Assembly (NCBI GenBank): GCA_963837755.1 | Contig: CAWIOP010000002.1 | Coordinates: 558,001 to 622,000, forward strand | From: JADGHX01 sp963837755 | Lineage (GTDB): Bacteria > Pseudomonadota > Gammaproteobacteria > Steroidobacterales > Steroidobacteraceae | DNA: 64,000 bases | Reading direction: 5' to 3' | Part shown: in pieces, positions 27,322-34,820 of the stretch | How the letters are laid out: each line of letters begins with the position of its first letter | Numbering within the stretch: the stretch's first letter is position 1 | Notes under the pieces: generated by a model | What the model saw: only the letters and a program-made list of their open reading frames with translations | Databases searched by the model: none | Told to the model about the DNA's origin: nothing | Program-made: the position numbers and the translations under genes

Positions 27322-29285
27322 CCGGCTTTGCCCTCGAGGGCGCCATCCGCGCCGGTAACTGCTTCCGCGGCCCGGTCTTTCGCAAGCCGATAGCGCTTGT
27401 CCGACGCGGCAATGCCGCCGCCCAGCGCCATGATGAAGGCCGCGATCCACACGTAGTTCACGAGTGGGCGCACCTGCAGGCGCACGCTCCACTTGCCGGC
27501 GCCGAGATCGTCACCGAGCGCGAGGAAGATGTTCGAGCCCCAATAGGAGCCGATGCCCGCCTCCGTCATGGTCGAGCGCTGCACCCAGTAGAAGCGCTTC
27601 TCGGGATCGAGCGTCATGATCTTCCGGCCCTGGTGAGTGACCGTGAAATTCCCCCGCACGCCGTCGTAGTTCGGGCCTTCGATGGGCTTCACGCTCTCGA
27701 ACTTGAACCCGTAGTTGCCCATGGTGACGCTTTCGCCAGGACCGATCGGCACGTCGCGCTCGAGCGTGTACGACTCCACCGACGTGATGCCGATGATGAA
27801 AATGGCGAGCGCGATGTGCGCCACCGTCATGCCGATGATGCTGCGGGAGAGCGAGAGCCGGCGCCGGATGCGATCGATGGGGTCTGCGAGCGACGACAGG
27901 ATGATCCAGAACCCCAGGGTGTAACCCACCGACGTGAGCAACGGCGAGCGGCCGAAAATGCCCACGATGACGGCGACGCTGAGCGCCACCGCGATGGCGA
28001 GCGTTACGAGCAGGCGACGCTTGTGATTCGACAGCTTGCCTTTCTTCCACCCCACCTGGATGCCGATGGGCAGGAGCGCGAGCAGTGGCAACACAGGCGT
28101 GAGGAAGCTCGGGTTGAAGTAAGGCGTGCCCACGGAGAGCGTGGGCAGCCCCAGCGTCTCCGCAATGAGCGGCGCCAGCGTGCCACCGAACACCACCGCC
28201 AGCGCGATGACGAGCAGGATGTTGTTGAACAGCAGGAACGACTCGCGCGAGATGATCTCGAACCCCGCCTGCGACTTCAGTTTGGGCGCACGCCACGCAT
28301 AAAGCGTGAGCGCCCCACCGATGACGATGATGAGGAACGCGAGAATGAACATGCCGCGGCCCGGGTCTGCCGCGAACGAATGCACGGAGACCGTTACGCC
28401 GGAGCGCACGAGGAACGTGCCCATGAGGCTCATCGAGAACGCGAGGATGGCGAGCAGCAGCGTCCAGCTCTTGAAGAGGCCACGCTTGTCGGTGACCGCC
28501 AGCGAGTGAATGAGCGCCGTGCCGGCGAGCCACGGCATGAAAGACGCGTTCTCGACAGGGTCCCAGAACCAGTAGCCGCCCCAGCCGAGCTCGTAGTAGG
28601 CCCACCAGCTGCCGAGCGCGATGCCCATGGAGAGAAAGCCCCACGCCACCGTGGTCCACGGGCGCGTCCAGCGGGCCCAGGCCTGGTCCATCTTGCCTTC
28701 GAGCATCGCCGCGCACGCGAAGGCGAACGCCACGGCGAAGCCGACGTAGCCCGTGTAAAGCATGGGCGGGTGGATGGCGAGGCCGGGGTCTTGCAGCAGC
28801 GGGTTCAAGTCGCGGCCGTCGGCCGCGGCGGGAATGAGGCGCAGGAACGGGTTCGACGTGGCGAGCGTAAACAGGACGAAGCCAAAGCTGATGAGGCCCA
28901 GCACGCCCAGCACGCGCGCGGAGAAACGTGGCGGGAGTTTTGCCGAGCCAATGGCGACGGCCACAGTCCAGCAGCTGAGCAGCAGAATCCACAGCAGCAG
29001 CGAGCCTTCATGCGCGCCCCACACCGCCGCCACGCGATAGACCAGCGGCAACGCCGAGTTGGCGTTCTGCGCGACGTAGAGCACGGAGAAGTCGAGCGTG
29101 ACGAACGAGGCGATGAGACAGCCGAACGCCGTTGCGATCATCACGAACTGGCCGGCAACCGCGGGCGTGACGACGGAAACCCATCTATCTCGGCCGAGGG
29201 CCGGGCCCACGATGCCGAAGAACGCCTGCAGCGCCGCCAGCAGCAGCGCGAGGATGAGAGCGAAATGGCCTAGCTCGGGAAGCAT
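27318..29285 (-). CDS. ccmF: Haem lyase subunit CcmF
   Basis: Large polytopic membrane protein (655 residues) that takes haem from CcmE and attaches it to apocytochrome c together with CcmH. The tryptophan-rich WWD haem-handling domain is GGYWFWDPVENASFMPWLAG, preceded by WWAYYELGW. Flanking His residues (GAHEGS, HPPMLY) are conserved haem ligands. A large periplasmic domain near the C terminus contains YTLERDVPIGPGESVTMGNY. Length is typical. It is four-base coupled to ccmG and abuts ccmE. Confidence 0.96.
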   Translation of the reverse strand: MLPELGHFALILALLLAALQAFFGIVGPALGRDRWVSVVTPAVAGQFVMIATAFGCLIASFVTLDFSVLYVAQNANSALPLVYRVAAVWGAHEGSLLLWILLLSCWTVAVAIGSAKLPPRFSARVLGVLGLISFGFVLFTLATSNPFLRLIPAAADGRDLNPLLQDPGLAIHPPMLYTGYVGFAVAFAFACAAMLEGKMDQAWARWTRPWTTVAWGFLSMGIALGSWWAYYELGWGGYWFWDPVENASFMPWLAGTALIHSLAVTDKRGLFKSWTLLLAILAFSMSLMGTFLVRSGVTVSVHSFAADPGRGMFILAFLIIVIGGALTLYAWRAPKLKSQAGFEIISRESFLLFNNILLVIALAVVFGGTLAPLIAETLGLPTLSVGTPYFNPSFLTPVLPLLALLPIGIQVGWKKGKLSNHKRRLLVTLAIAVALSVAVIVGIFGRSPLLTSVGYTLGFWIILSSLADPIDRIRRRLSLSRSIIGMTVAHIALAIFIIGITSVESYTLERDVPIGPGESVTMGNYGFKFESVKPIEGPNYDGVRGNFTVTHQGRKIMTLDPEKRFYWVQRSTMTEAGIGSYWGSNIFLALGDDLGAGKWSVRLQVRPLVNYVWIAAFIMALGGGIAASDKRYRLAKDRAAEAVTGADGALEGKAG

Positions 29286-29821
29286 CAGATGCCCGCCGAT
29301 TTTTTGGCCGGCGCCTGCGTTGCGGGTGTTCCTTCACTGCGCGGCATGTAGGCCTCGCCTTTGGGCGCAGGCTCTCCGTCCTTCGGCACGTAAGCCTCCC
29401 CGTTCTTTTTCAGCGAGCGCGCCACTTCGGGCGGCATGTACTTCTCATCGTGCTTGGCGAGCACTTCATCCGCCATGAACACGCCATCCGCGCCGATGCG
29501 CCCGTGCGCGACCACGCCCTGCCCTTCGCGGAACAGGTCTGGCAGCACGCCGGTGTACTTGACCGGCAGCTCGTGCTTGAAGTCCGTGACGGTGAAGCTC
29601 ACTTCGAGACTGCCCGGCTGCCTGTGGAAGCTGCCTTGGGTAACCATGCCGCCCAGGCGGAATCGCTCGCCCGGCTTCACGTCGCCGGCGGCCACCTGCG
29701 AGGGGTCGAAGAAGAACATGACGTTCTTCTGGAACGCCGAGAGTGCGAGCGCGCCGGCGATGCCGACGCCCGCGAGAATGCCGAGCACCCAGTAGAGGCG
29801 GCGCTTGCGAGTAGGTGTCAT
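29285..29821 (-). CDS. ccmE: Haem chaperone CcmE
   Basis: Periplasmic haem chaperone holding haem covalently through a histidine, 178 residues. It has an N-terminal anchor (LYWVLGILAGVGIAGALAL), an OB-fold with FRLGGMVTQGSF, and the haem site VLAKHDEKYMPPEV with His124 and Tyr128. The C-terminal tail carries repeats of a KGEAYMP / NGEAYVPKDGEPAP type, longer than in E. coli and Lys/Pro-rich. ATG 29821 overlaps the ccmD stop. Confidence 0.95.
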   Translation of the reverse strand: MTPTRKRRLYWVLGILAGVGIAGALALSAFQKNVMFFFDPSQVAAGDVKPGERFRLGGMVTQGSFHRQPGSLEVSFTVTDFKHELPVKYTGVLPDLFREGQGVVAHGRIGADGVFMADEVLAKHDEKYMPPEVARSLKKNGEAYVPKDGEPAPKGEAYMPRSEGTPATQAPAKKSAGI

Positions 29822-30009
29822 GGCGTATTTTCCCCCAAAGGTCGGCCCTTGATGGCGAGGCGGCGAATCGCCTCGATGCGCGCGCGCTTCAGCGCGCGGC
29901 GTGCCGTCCAGATGTTCAGAACGATGGCTGCGATGACGAGCCCGTATGCGGGCCATACGTACCGCGCGTAGCCGCCCATGTCGAGGTATTCCATAAAGCT
30001 GGCCATCAT
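29818..30009 (-). CDS. ccmD: Cytochrome c maturation protein CcmD
   Basis: A 63-residue single-helix membrane protein that stabilises the CcmABC-CcmE haem release complex. It reads MMASFMEYLDMGGYARYVWP before the helix YGLVIAAIVLNIWTA and a basic cytoplasmic tail (RRALKRARIEAIRR). Size, topology and position between ccmC and ccmE identify it. It overlaps both neighbours by four bases. Confidence 0.9.
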   Translation of the reverse strand: MMASFMEYLDMGGYARYVWPAYGLVIAAIVLNIWTARRALKRARIEAIRRLAIKGRPLGENTP

Positions 30010-30743
30010 GCGCGCACCACGTCGCGGATCCAGCTGGCTGAGCGTTCACGGCTCAACAGCTCCGCCCGAACGCGAACCAGCAGAAGCGCCACGAACAGCA
30101 CGGAGTAACCGAAGAACATCATGAGCAGCGGGATCAGCATGTTGAGCGGCATCGAGGGCTTGCCAAGCTTCATCACGGACGCCGTCTGGTGCAAGGAGTT
30201 CCACCACTCCACGGAGTAATGAATGATGGGGATGTTGATGACGCCCACGATGGCGAGCACCGCACTGATGCGGTCTGCCCGCTGCGTATCGTCGATGGCG
30301 GCGCGCAGGCCCACGTAGCCCAGAAACTGAAACAGCAGCACCAGCTCGAAGATGATGCGCGGATCCCACTCCCAGAAAGTGCCCCACATGGGCGCGCCCC
30401 ACAGCGAGCCCGTGGCAAGCGCGCAGGCGGTAAACGTGGCGCCCATGCTGCCGCAGCTCGCGGCGACCGCGTGGGCCACCTTGATGCGCCAGATGAGGCC
30501 GACCGCGGACGCAATGGCCATGACCATGTAGACCTGCATCGACATCCACGCGGTTGGCGCGTGCACGTAGAGGATTCGGTAGCCCTCGCCCTGCTGGTAA
30601 TCCGCCGGTGAGATGAGGAGCCCGCCGATGAGCCCACCCGCGATGAGAACCGCCGCGGCCCAGCCGAACCACGGCGTGAGCTTTGCCGCGAATTTGTAGA
30701 TGTAAGGCGGCGATCCGAGACGGTGAAACCAGGTCCAGGCCAT
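30006..30743 (-). CDS. ccmC: Haem exporter/handling protein CcmC
   Basis: Six-helix inner-membrane protein (245 residues) that loads haem onto CcmE. The WWD domain reads WGAPMWGTFWEWDPR, flanked by the conserved His residues in LYVHAPTAWMS and IIHYSVEWWNSLHQ. It starts at ATG 30743, 11 bp after the end of ccmB, and overlaps ccmD. Standard length and motif set. Confidence 0.95.
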   Translation of the reverse strand: MAWTWFHRLGSPPYIYKFAAKLTPWFGWAAAVLIAGGLIGGLLISPADYQQGEGYRILYVHAPTAWMSMQVYMVMAIASAVGLIWRIKVAHAVAASCGSMGATFTACALATGSLWGAPMWGTFWEWDPRIIFELVLLFQFLGYVGLRAAIDDTQRADRISAVLAIVGVINIPIIHYSVEWWNSLHQTASVMKLGKPSMPLNMLIPLLMMFFGYSVLFVALLLVRVRAELLSRERSASWIRDVVRA

Positions 30744-30754
30744 GATGAGTTCGC

Positions 30755-31468
30755 TTACTCCAGACTGATGCGCACGGCCGCGGCGGCGGCGAGCGGAGCG
30801 AGTGTGACGCCGAGCACGGCCATGGCGCCCAGCAATTGCAGGGCGGCGGTGTAGTCCGTTCCTTCGATCGCGAGCTGGGTTGCGCGTGCGCCGAAGATGA
30901 GCACCGGGATGGCCAGCGGCAGCGTGAGAACGGAGAGCAGCACGCCGCTGCGGCGAACGCCCAGCGTGAGCGAGGCGCCGATGGAGCCGATGAGGCTGAG
31001 CGCGATGCTGCCCAGGGCAACCGATGCGAGCACGCCGGGGATCGACGCGATGGGCGCACCGAGTGCCAGCGCGGCCAGCGGGCCCATGACGGCGAGCGGT
31101 GCACCAGTGAGGATCCAGTGCGCGGCGGTCTTCGCGAACAACAGCCACGTGAGCGACTGGCCGGAGAGCGCGTATTGCTCGAGCGCACCGTCGTGCGCGT
31201 CGTCGCGGTAGAGGAATTCCAGTGCCAGCAGAGATGCGAGCAGCGCCGCCACCCACACCACTCCCGGCGCGACCATGCGAAGCTGCGATTTCTCAGGCGT
31301 GATGGCGAGCGGGAAAAGCGTGGCCACGATGGCGAAGAACAGCAGAGGCTGCACGATTTCGCCGGGGCGGCGGAATGCCAGCCGCAGGTCGCGCGCGAGC
31401 ACGAGGCGCGCGGCTTCGAGCGACGGCGTGGCGGGAGGGCCCGGCACGAGCGCGGCGGCCGGCTTCAT
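30755..31468 (-). CDS. ccmB: Haem ABC exporter permease CcmB
   Basis: Six-helix permease (237 residues) of the CcmAB ABC transporter, whose ATPase activity releases haem-loaded CcmE from CcmC. The amphipathic N-terminal part contains LVLARDLRLAFRRPGEIVQP. The family segment LLASLLALEFLYRDDAHDGA and LEQYALSGQSLTWLLFAKTA follow. It overlaps ccmA by four bases. Confidence 0.94.
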   Translation of the reverse strand: MKPAAALVPGPPATPSLEAARLVLARDLRLAFRRPGEIVQPLLFFAIVATLFPLAITPEKSQLRMVAPGVVWVAALLASLLALEFLYRDDAHDGALEQYALSGQSLTWLLFAKTAAHWILTGAPLAVMGPLAALALGAPIASIPGVLASVALGSIALSLIGSIGASLTLGVRRSGVLLSVLTLPLAIPVLIFGARATQLAIEGTDYTAALQLLGAMAVLGVTLAPLAAAAAVRISLE

Positions 31469-32091
31469 GCGACCAGCACCAGCGGGCGCACCGTTACGCC
31501 AGTAACCCCCAGCGCATGATGAACGGCCGCGACCGCAAGGCCGCCGCGCGCAACATGAGCTTCGAGCATTCGATTGACCAATTCTTGTCCGGCAGTATCC
31601 AGATTCGTAGTCGGCTCATCGAGCAGCCACAGCGGCACGGCGAGCAGCGCCAGGCCTGCGAGCGCCACGCGCCTGCGCTGGCCGGCGGAGAGCGTGCGCA
31701 CCGCGCGGTCGCGCCATTCATCCGCGCCAACGTCGTCGAGTGCCTTGTCGATGTCTGCCGCATTCAGCGGCCGGCGCACGCCGACCCAGTATCGAAGGTT
31801 CTCCCGCGGCGTGAGGTCTGCCTTCAGCGGGGGCTCGTGGCCCACATAAGCAAGCTGCCCGTGGTACGCGTGCAGATCCTTGCGCACATTCTCACCGCGC
31901 CAGAACACGTGACCATCTTCGGGATGCACGAGCCCGCACAACACTCTTAACAGTGTGGTCTTGCCCGCGCCATTCGAGCCCGTGAGCTGAAGAATCTCGC
32001 CACCGCGAAGCTCGAGACTCACGCCGCGCAGCACGTGCCGGTCCCCGCGCCACAGGTGCAGCCCCTCGCCCCTCAGCTCCAGATTCGACAT
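31465..32091 (-). CDS. ccmA: Haem ABC exporter ATP-binding protein CcmA
   Basis: ATPase of the CcmAB complex, 208 residues, and first gene of the ccm operon. It shows Walker A GSNGAGKTTLL, the Q-loop region YVGHEPPLKADLTP, signature LSAGQRRRVALA, Walker B LWLLDEPTTNLD and a switch His in VAAVHHALG. The start is ATG 32091. No strong promoter is obvious in the upstream gap. Confidence 0.95.
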   Translation of the reverse strand: MSNLELRGEGLHLWRGDRHVLRGVSLELRGGEILQLTGSNGAGKTTLLRVLCGLVHPEDGHVFWRGENVRKDLHAYHGQLAYVGHEPPLKADLTPRENLRYWVGVRRPLNAADIDKALDDVGADEWRDRAVRTLSAGQRRRVALAGLALLAVPLWLLDEPTTNLDTAGQELVNRMLEAHVARGGLAVAAVHHALGVTGVTVRPLVLVA

Positions 32092-32416
32092 GAACCTCCA
32101 GACCCACGTTGCGCACGCCCCCGAATTCCGGCGCGCAAGTCTCGCAAAGTCAGGGGGTTAGCGCCATCCTCGCGAGCGTCTTCGGAAGGCGTCAATCGAT
32201 CGATTTCCGTCGAATGTCCGCCTGAGGAGCCTCCTTTGGGCCCAGCTGGCGCCGGCGGAAGCAGCAGCTTTGCTCCCGGGTGTGAGACGGGCGATTTGCG
32301 GGTTTCCCCCGCCTCGAGCCGCCGGCTCGTTGCTGACGCGGTTCCGGCCTCGATAGCGGGGGTACGAGCGCCCGCCCTCGCCGCTTTCGCCCACGCTGTA
32401 GAATGCGCCCCGCGTT
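32092..32416. promoter_or_regulatory. Divergent intergenic region between ccmA and tRNA-Leu
   Basis: A 325-bp gap that must hold the ccm operon promoter on the minus strand and the tRNA promoter on the plus strand. The only good match is TAGAAT at 32399-32404, 12 bp before the tRNA, a likely -10 box with a weak -35. GC-rich inverted segments (CCGCCTC-GAGCCGCCGG) occur near 32310. I see no gene here. Confidence 0.4.
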
Positions 32417-32763
32417 GCCTGGGTGGCGAAATTGGTAGACGCAAGGGACTTAAACATTGAGCACCCCGCTCGGAAACGGCGGGCGTGAATGGGGTCAAAG
32501 TCGGTGGAACAGCAGCACGTACGGGTGGCTGCAATACCGAGCTAAGCCTCGCGGACGGCGGCACTTCGTGCGCCCGGCGGCCGCGTTGAAAGTGTAGAGA
32601 CTTGACGGCCCCTGCCTAACTCGCGCGGATGCGTGAAAGGGCAAAGGTAAAGTCCAGACTCCAAATGCGCATCGGATGGGTCCGGGCGCAGCAGCGAAAG
32701 CTGTAGTGGGTATGAAAATCCCTCGGGGGCGACCCCGTGCCGGTTCGATTCCGGCCCCAGGCA
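32417..32763 (+). tRNA. tRNA-Leu(UAA) split by a group I intron
   Basis: The exons are 32417-32451 and 32715-32763 and join to an 84-nt tRNA. The acceptor GCCTGGG pairs with CCCAGGC before discriminator A. The D arm (GCG...CGC), anticodon stem AGGGA/TCCCT, anticodon loop CTTAAAA (anticodon TAA), long variable arm CGGGG-GCGA-CCCCG and T arm GCCGG-TTCGATT-CCGGC all form. The long variable arm is the class II feature of tRNA-Leu. CCA is not encoded. The intron interrupts the anticodon after U34, so no functional tRNA forms without splicing. This tRNA reads UUA/UUG codons, rare in such a GC-rich genome. Confidence 0.95.
32452..32714 (+). ncRNA. Group I self-splicing intron (IC3-like) in tRNA-Leu
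   Basis: A 263-nt insertion after the U of CTT and ending in G, as group I introns require. The conserved core is visible: P-like element AATACCGAGCTAAGC (32533-32547), R-like GTAGAGACTTGACGG (32593-32607) and S-like AAAGTCCAGACTCC (about 32649-32662). The P7 helix forms between GACTT (32599-32603) and AAGTC (32650-32654). The Azoarcus tRNA-Ile intron has GACTA and TAGTC at the same places, so the pairing is kept by covariation. It contains no homing endonuclease. The site matches that of cyanobacterial and plastid tRNA-Leu(UAA) introns. Confidence 0.92.
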
Positions 32764-33052
32764 GATTTCTGACTTCCAGCGGTGTCCAGCTTCATCCCGC
32801 CTTTCACCGTCCTATAGCCTCTAGGTTGCCGCCCGTATTCGCTGCCGCGTTGGAAGGCGTCTACTATTTGGGTTCGTGCGTGGTGTTCAGGCGTGGCGCA
32901 GAGGCTGGTCATCGGAACGCACAGTTCCGAGCCCACAGCGCCTATCACCGTGCAAGCACGGAACTCCGTGCGCTGGAAACGCGGGTCCTACGTGACCAAG
33001 TCTCTCCCCGCGCTTTCAGCGTTGAGACCACCACCCCGGCTACGTAGTCCTC
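32764..33052. other. Non-coding stretch after the split tRNA
   Basis: About 290 bp without a convincing gene. I found no integrase, no duplicated tRNA end and no T-run terminator. A short hairpin, GCACGGAACTCCGTGC, lies near 32956-32971. Frames crossing it show no family likeness. Confidence 0.4.
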
Positions 33053-33097
33053 ATGCGCATTGTTAATGCGCATCCATGCGTGCTAGGTTATGCGCAT
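33053..33097 (+). promoter_or_regulatory. Palindrome array overlapping the ccdAB promoter
   Basis: The 8-bp palindrome ATGCGCAT occurs perfectly at 33053-33060, 33066-33073 and 33090-33097, with a degenerate copy (ATGCGTGC) at 33076-33083. A weak promoter fits between them: TTGTTA (33060-33065), 18-bp spacer, TAGGTT (33084-33089). The ccdA start is 18 bp downstream. This is the arrangement expected of CcdA/CcdAB autorepression, inferred from position and symmetry only. Confidence 0.65.
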
Positions 33098-33114
33098 CGA
33101 AACGGAGGATGCCG

Positions 33115-33366
33115 ATGGCCACCCGCCGGAGCTCCAGCACTGCAATACCGAAGCGCGCCACCAATGTGAGCGTTCGGAGAGATCTCCTTGAGGCCGCCCG
33201 TGAGGCTGGCGTCAACCTCTCCGCTACCCTCGAACGCGCCCTGATAGATGAACTTGCGGAAGCCAAGCGCAGGAAATGGCGCGACGAAAACCGCGAGGCG
33301 ATTGCCGCCTACAACGAACACGTCGAGAAGCACGGCACGTTCTCTGATGACGTGCGGAGCTTCTAG
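33115..33366 (+). CDS. ccdA: Antitoxin CcdA
   Basis: Antitoxin of the CcdAB type II system, 83 residues. The N-terminal ribbon-helix-helix DNA-binding part is RATNVSVRRDLLEAAREAGV. The C-terminal half RRKWRDENREAIAAYNEHVE with KHGTFSDDVRSF is the flexible toxin-neutralising tail and closely follows the CcdA consensus. The ATG at 33115 is chosen because GGAG lies seven bases upstream. The stop overlaps the GTG start of ccdB by one base. Confidence 0.93.
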   Translation: MATRRSSSTAIPKRATNVSVRRDLLEAAREAGVNLSATLERALIDELAEAKRRKWRDENREAIAAYNEHVEKHGTFSDDVRSF

Positions 33367-33683
33367 TGGCGCAGTTCAGCGTCTACCGGAACAAGAATCC
33401 GCGGAGCAAGACGACCTTTCCTTTGCTGGTCGACGTGCAGTCAGATCTCCTCGACGACCTGCAGACGCGTGTTGTGATTCCTCTCACCAAGGCAGTCGCG
33501 CTTACGAAAAAGCCAGTGAGCCAATTGACGCCAGCGCTGCAGTTCGAGGATGGCACGTACCTCTTGATGACTCCGCAGCTCGCGGGCGTCGCTCGGAACG
33601 AGCTCGGCCCGGCGGTAGGAAGCTTGAGTGAACGCCGCGACGCCATCCTAGCTGCGTTGGACTTTCTGCTCACCGGCTTCTGA
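33366..33683 (+). CDS. ccdB: Toxin CcdB
   Basis: Gyrase-targeting toxin of the CcdAB pair, 105 residues. It shows FSVYRNKNPRSKTTFPLLVD and VQSDLLDDLQTRVVIPL, the standard CcdB start, and LLMTPQLAGVARNELG later. The C terminus is FLLTGF. In F-plasmid CcdB the last residues (Trp-Gly-Ile) contact GyrA; here the Trp position is Thr and Ile is Phe, so gyrase poisoning may be altered. GTG start inside the TAGTG junction. Confidence 0.92.
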   Translation: MAQFSVYRNKNPRSKTTFPLLVDVQSDLLDDLQTRVVIPLTKAVALTKKPVSQLTPALQFEDGTYLLMTPQLAGVARNELGPAVGSLSERRDAILAALDFLLTGF

Positions 33684-33723
33684 CCCAGAATTCGCCGGGC
33701 TCAACTATTTCGACGATCGCGGC

Positions 33724-34086
33724 TCACACGTCAGCCGCGTCCGGGCCATGGCCAGGCAAGTCCATGGCATCGTGAAGCAACCGCAGCACTTCGATCCAGC
33801 GGCGTTGCTGCTCGGCATGGACACGAAACAGCACGAAGTGCCTTCGCTTCCGCCCGCCCCGGGCGACATGCAGCGTGAACAATCCCTTCGCAATGTCAGT
33901 ACGCTTCCTGACGCCGACTGTGGCTGGCCCTGCGGCCAATGCTTCTAGCGCATTCGACAGCGTTTCGGCATAGACACGCGCCTGCTCGTCCCCGAACTCC
34001 TCGGAGGTCCAATCGATGATGTTCTGGAAGTCGGCTTCGGCAGTTGCAGTAAGGCGGACGGACCAGAATCCTTCCCCCGCGGTCAT
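33724..34086 (-). CDS. ParE/RelE-superfamily toxin, no antitoxin recognised
   Basis: A 120-residue toxin of the ParE fold. The N-terminal helix SVRLTATAEADFQNIIDWTS and the following FGDEQARVYAETLSNALEAL match the family, as do the strands LFTLHVARGGRKRRHFVLFR and the end WIEVLRLLHDAMDLPGH. ATG 34086 begins where homology begins. ParD or RHH-type antitoxin genes normally precede and overlap parE; none is seen upstream, only a tandem repeat array. It converges with ccdB at 40 bp. Confidence 0.8.
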   Translation of the reverse strand: MTAGEGFWSVRLTATAEADFQNIIDWTSEEFGDEQARVYAETLSNALEALAAGPATVGVRKRTDIAKGLFTLHVARGGRKRRHFVLFRVHAEQQRRWIEVLRLLHDAMDLPGHGPDAADV

Positions 34087-34203
34087 CCACCGTTCTCGGA
34101 TCGCCCGCACCGCAGAGATTCGCCTCTGCGGAAGCAAGGCGCGCGATTCCATGCGGAAGCTTCCTGGGCTGGAGGTGAATGTTCGGGTCTGAGGGAAATT
34201 TCT

Positions 34204-34303
34204 CGTGGAGAGCCTCTGGTTCTCGCGGAGGCTCCCTCCCGCTCGCTGAGGCTCTCTCAGCCGCGCCGAGATTGTCTCGGCTGCTTGGAGGCTCCCTCTG
34301 CGT
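34204..34303. repeat. Five 20-bp imperfect tandem repeats with GAG-N-CTC dyads
   Basis: Units start at 34204, 34224, 34244, 34264 and 34284, all exactly 20 bp. Each has GAG at unit positions 5-7 followed by CTC after three to five bases (GAGGCTCCCTC in units 2 and 5, GAGGCTCTCTC in 3, GAGATTGTCTC in 4, GAGAGCCTC in 1). The spacing puts each dyad on the same face of the helix. The array sits 118-217 bp upstream of the ParE-like gene and ends at the stop of the next gene. It could be an operator array; that is inference. Confidence 0.7.
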
Positions 34304-34677
34304 CAGCCGTTCTCGTTTCCCGCAAGCAGCGTCACTTCGCGCCAGCGCGAGGTGGTGCTTTCCAGGGCGCCGCCCGGCGCATGTATTCCGAGGCAGGCCT
34401 GGTTCGAGAAGATGGCGCCTTCGGCCGCGCGCAGAAACTCGAAGGGCCCCAGGTGCTCGCGGCGATCTTCGTGATCCGTGACGCGCAGATAGATGGGGCC
34501 GGTGCATTCGAAATGCAGAAAAGGCCGCGGGCCGAGTTGCCAGCGGCGCTCGGCGTAGTTCGCCGCGACCGCGTTATCCGGCCCGCGCAACGTGCCGTCG
34601 GCGCAAATGCGGAAGTAAACGCCGCGCACGAGCGCCGGAGCTTCGCCGTGCAGGGGGCGAAAAGTGAGCGTGATCAA
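34303..34677 (-). CDS. Hypothetical protein, 124 residues
   Basis: Unrecognised. It looks like a beta-rich soluble protein: VYFRICADGTLRGPDNAVAA, WQLGPRPFLHFECTGPIYLR and the end STTSRWREVTLLAGN alternate in strand fashion. There is no signal peptide. The only start in frame at the 5' end is TTG 34677. Base composition and codon use look like the neighbours. It is divergent from the next gene at 34821 and its stop touches the tandem repeat array. Confidence 0.5.
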   Translation of the reverse strand: MITLTFRPLHGEAPALVRGVYFRICADGTLRGPDNAVAANYAERRWQLGPRPFLHFECTGPIYLRVTDHEDRREHLGPFEFLRAAEGAIFSNQACLGIHAPGGALESTTSRWREVTLLAGNENG

Positions 34678-34820
34678 ATGATCCGCCCGCTGCCGAGACC
34701 GTTCGGGCCAATGTCAAAATCCATGCCATTCCTTCGGTCACTACATCGATTCCGCTGGTCGCACTGGATAGCGGCCTGTATCGTGTTTCGACGCAGACAC
34801 AGCGAGACCTGGAGAGACCG

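Noticed and set aside
27633..29273. 546-codon open frame antisense to ccmF
   Set aside because: Arg/Glu/His-rich translation with no domain likeness; it mirrors the GC-skewed codons of ccmF, which has full family motifs.
32158..32460. Short open frames overlapping the split tRNA
   Set aside because: They run through tRNA and intron structure and show no homology; the RNA explanation accounts for the conservation.
32764..33052. Integrative element at the tRNA-Leu 3' end
   Set aside because: No integrase, no duplicated tRNA end and no attachment-site direct repeat found downstream.
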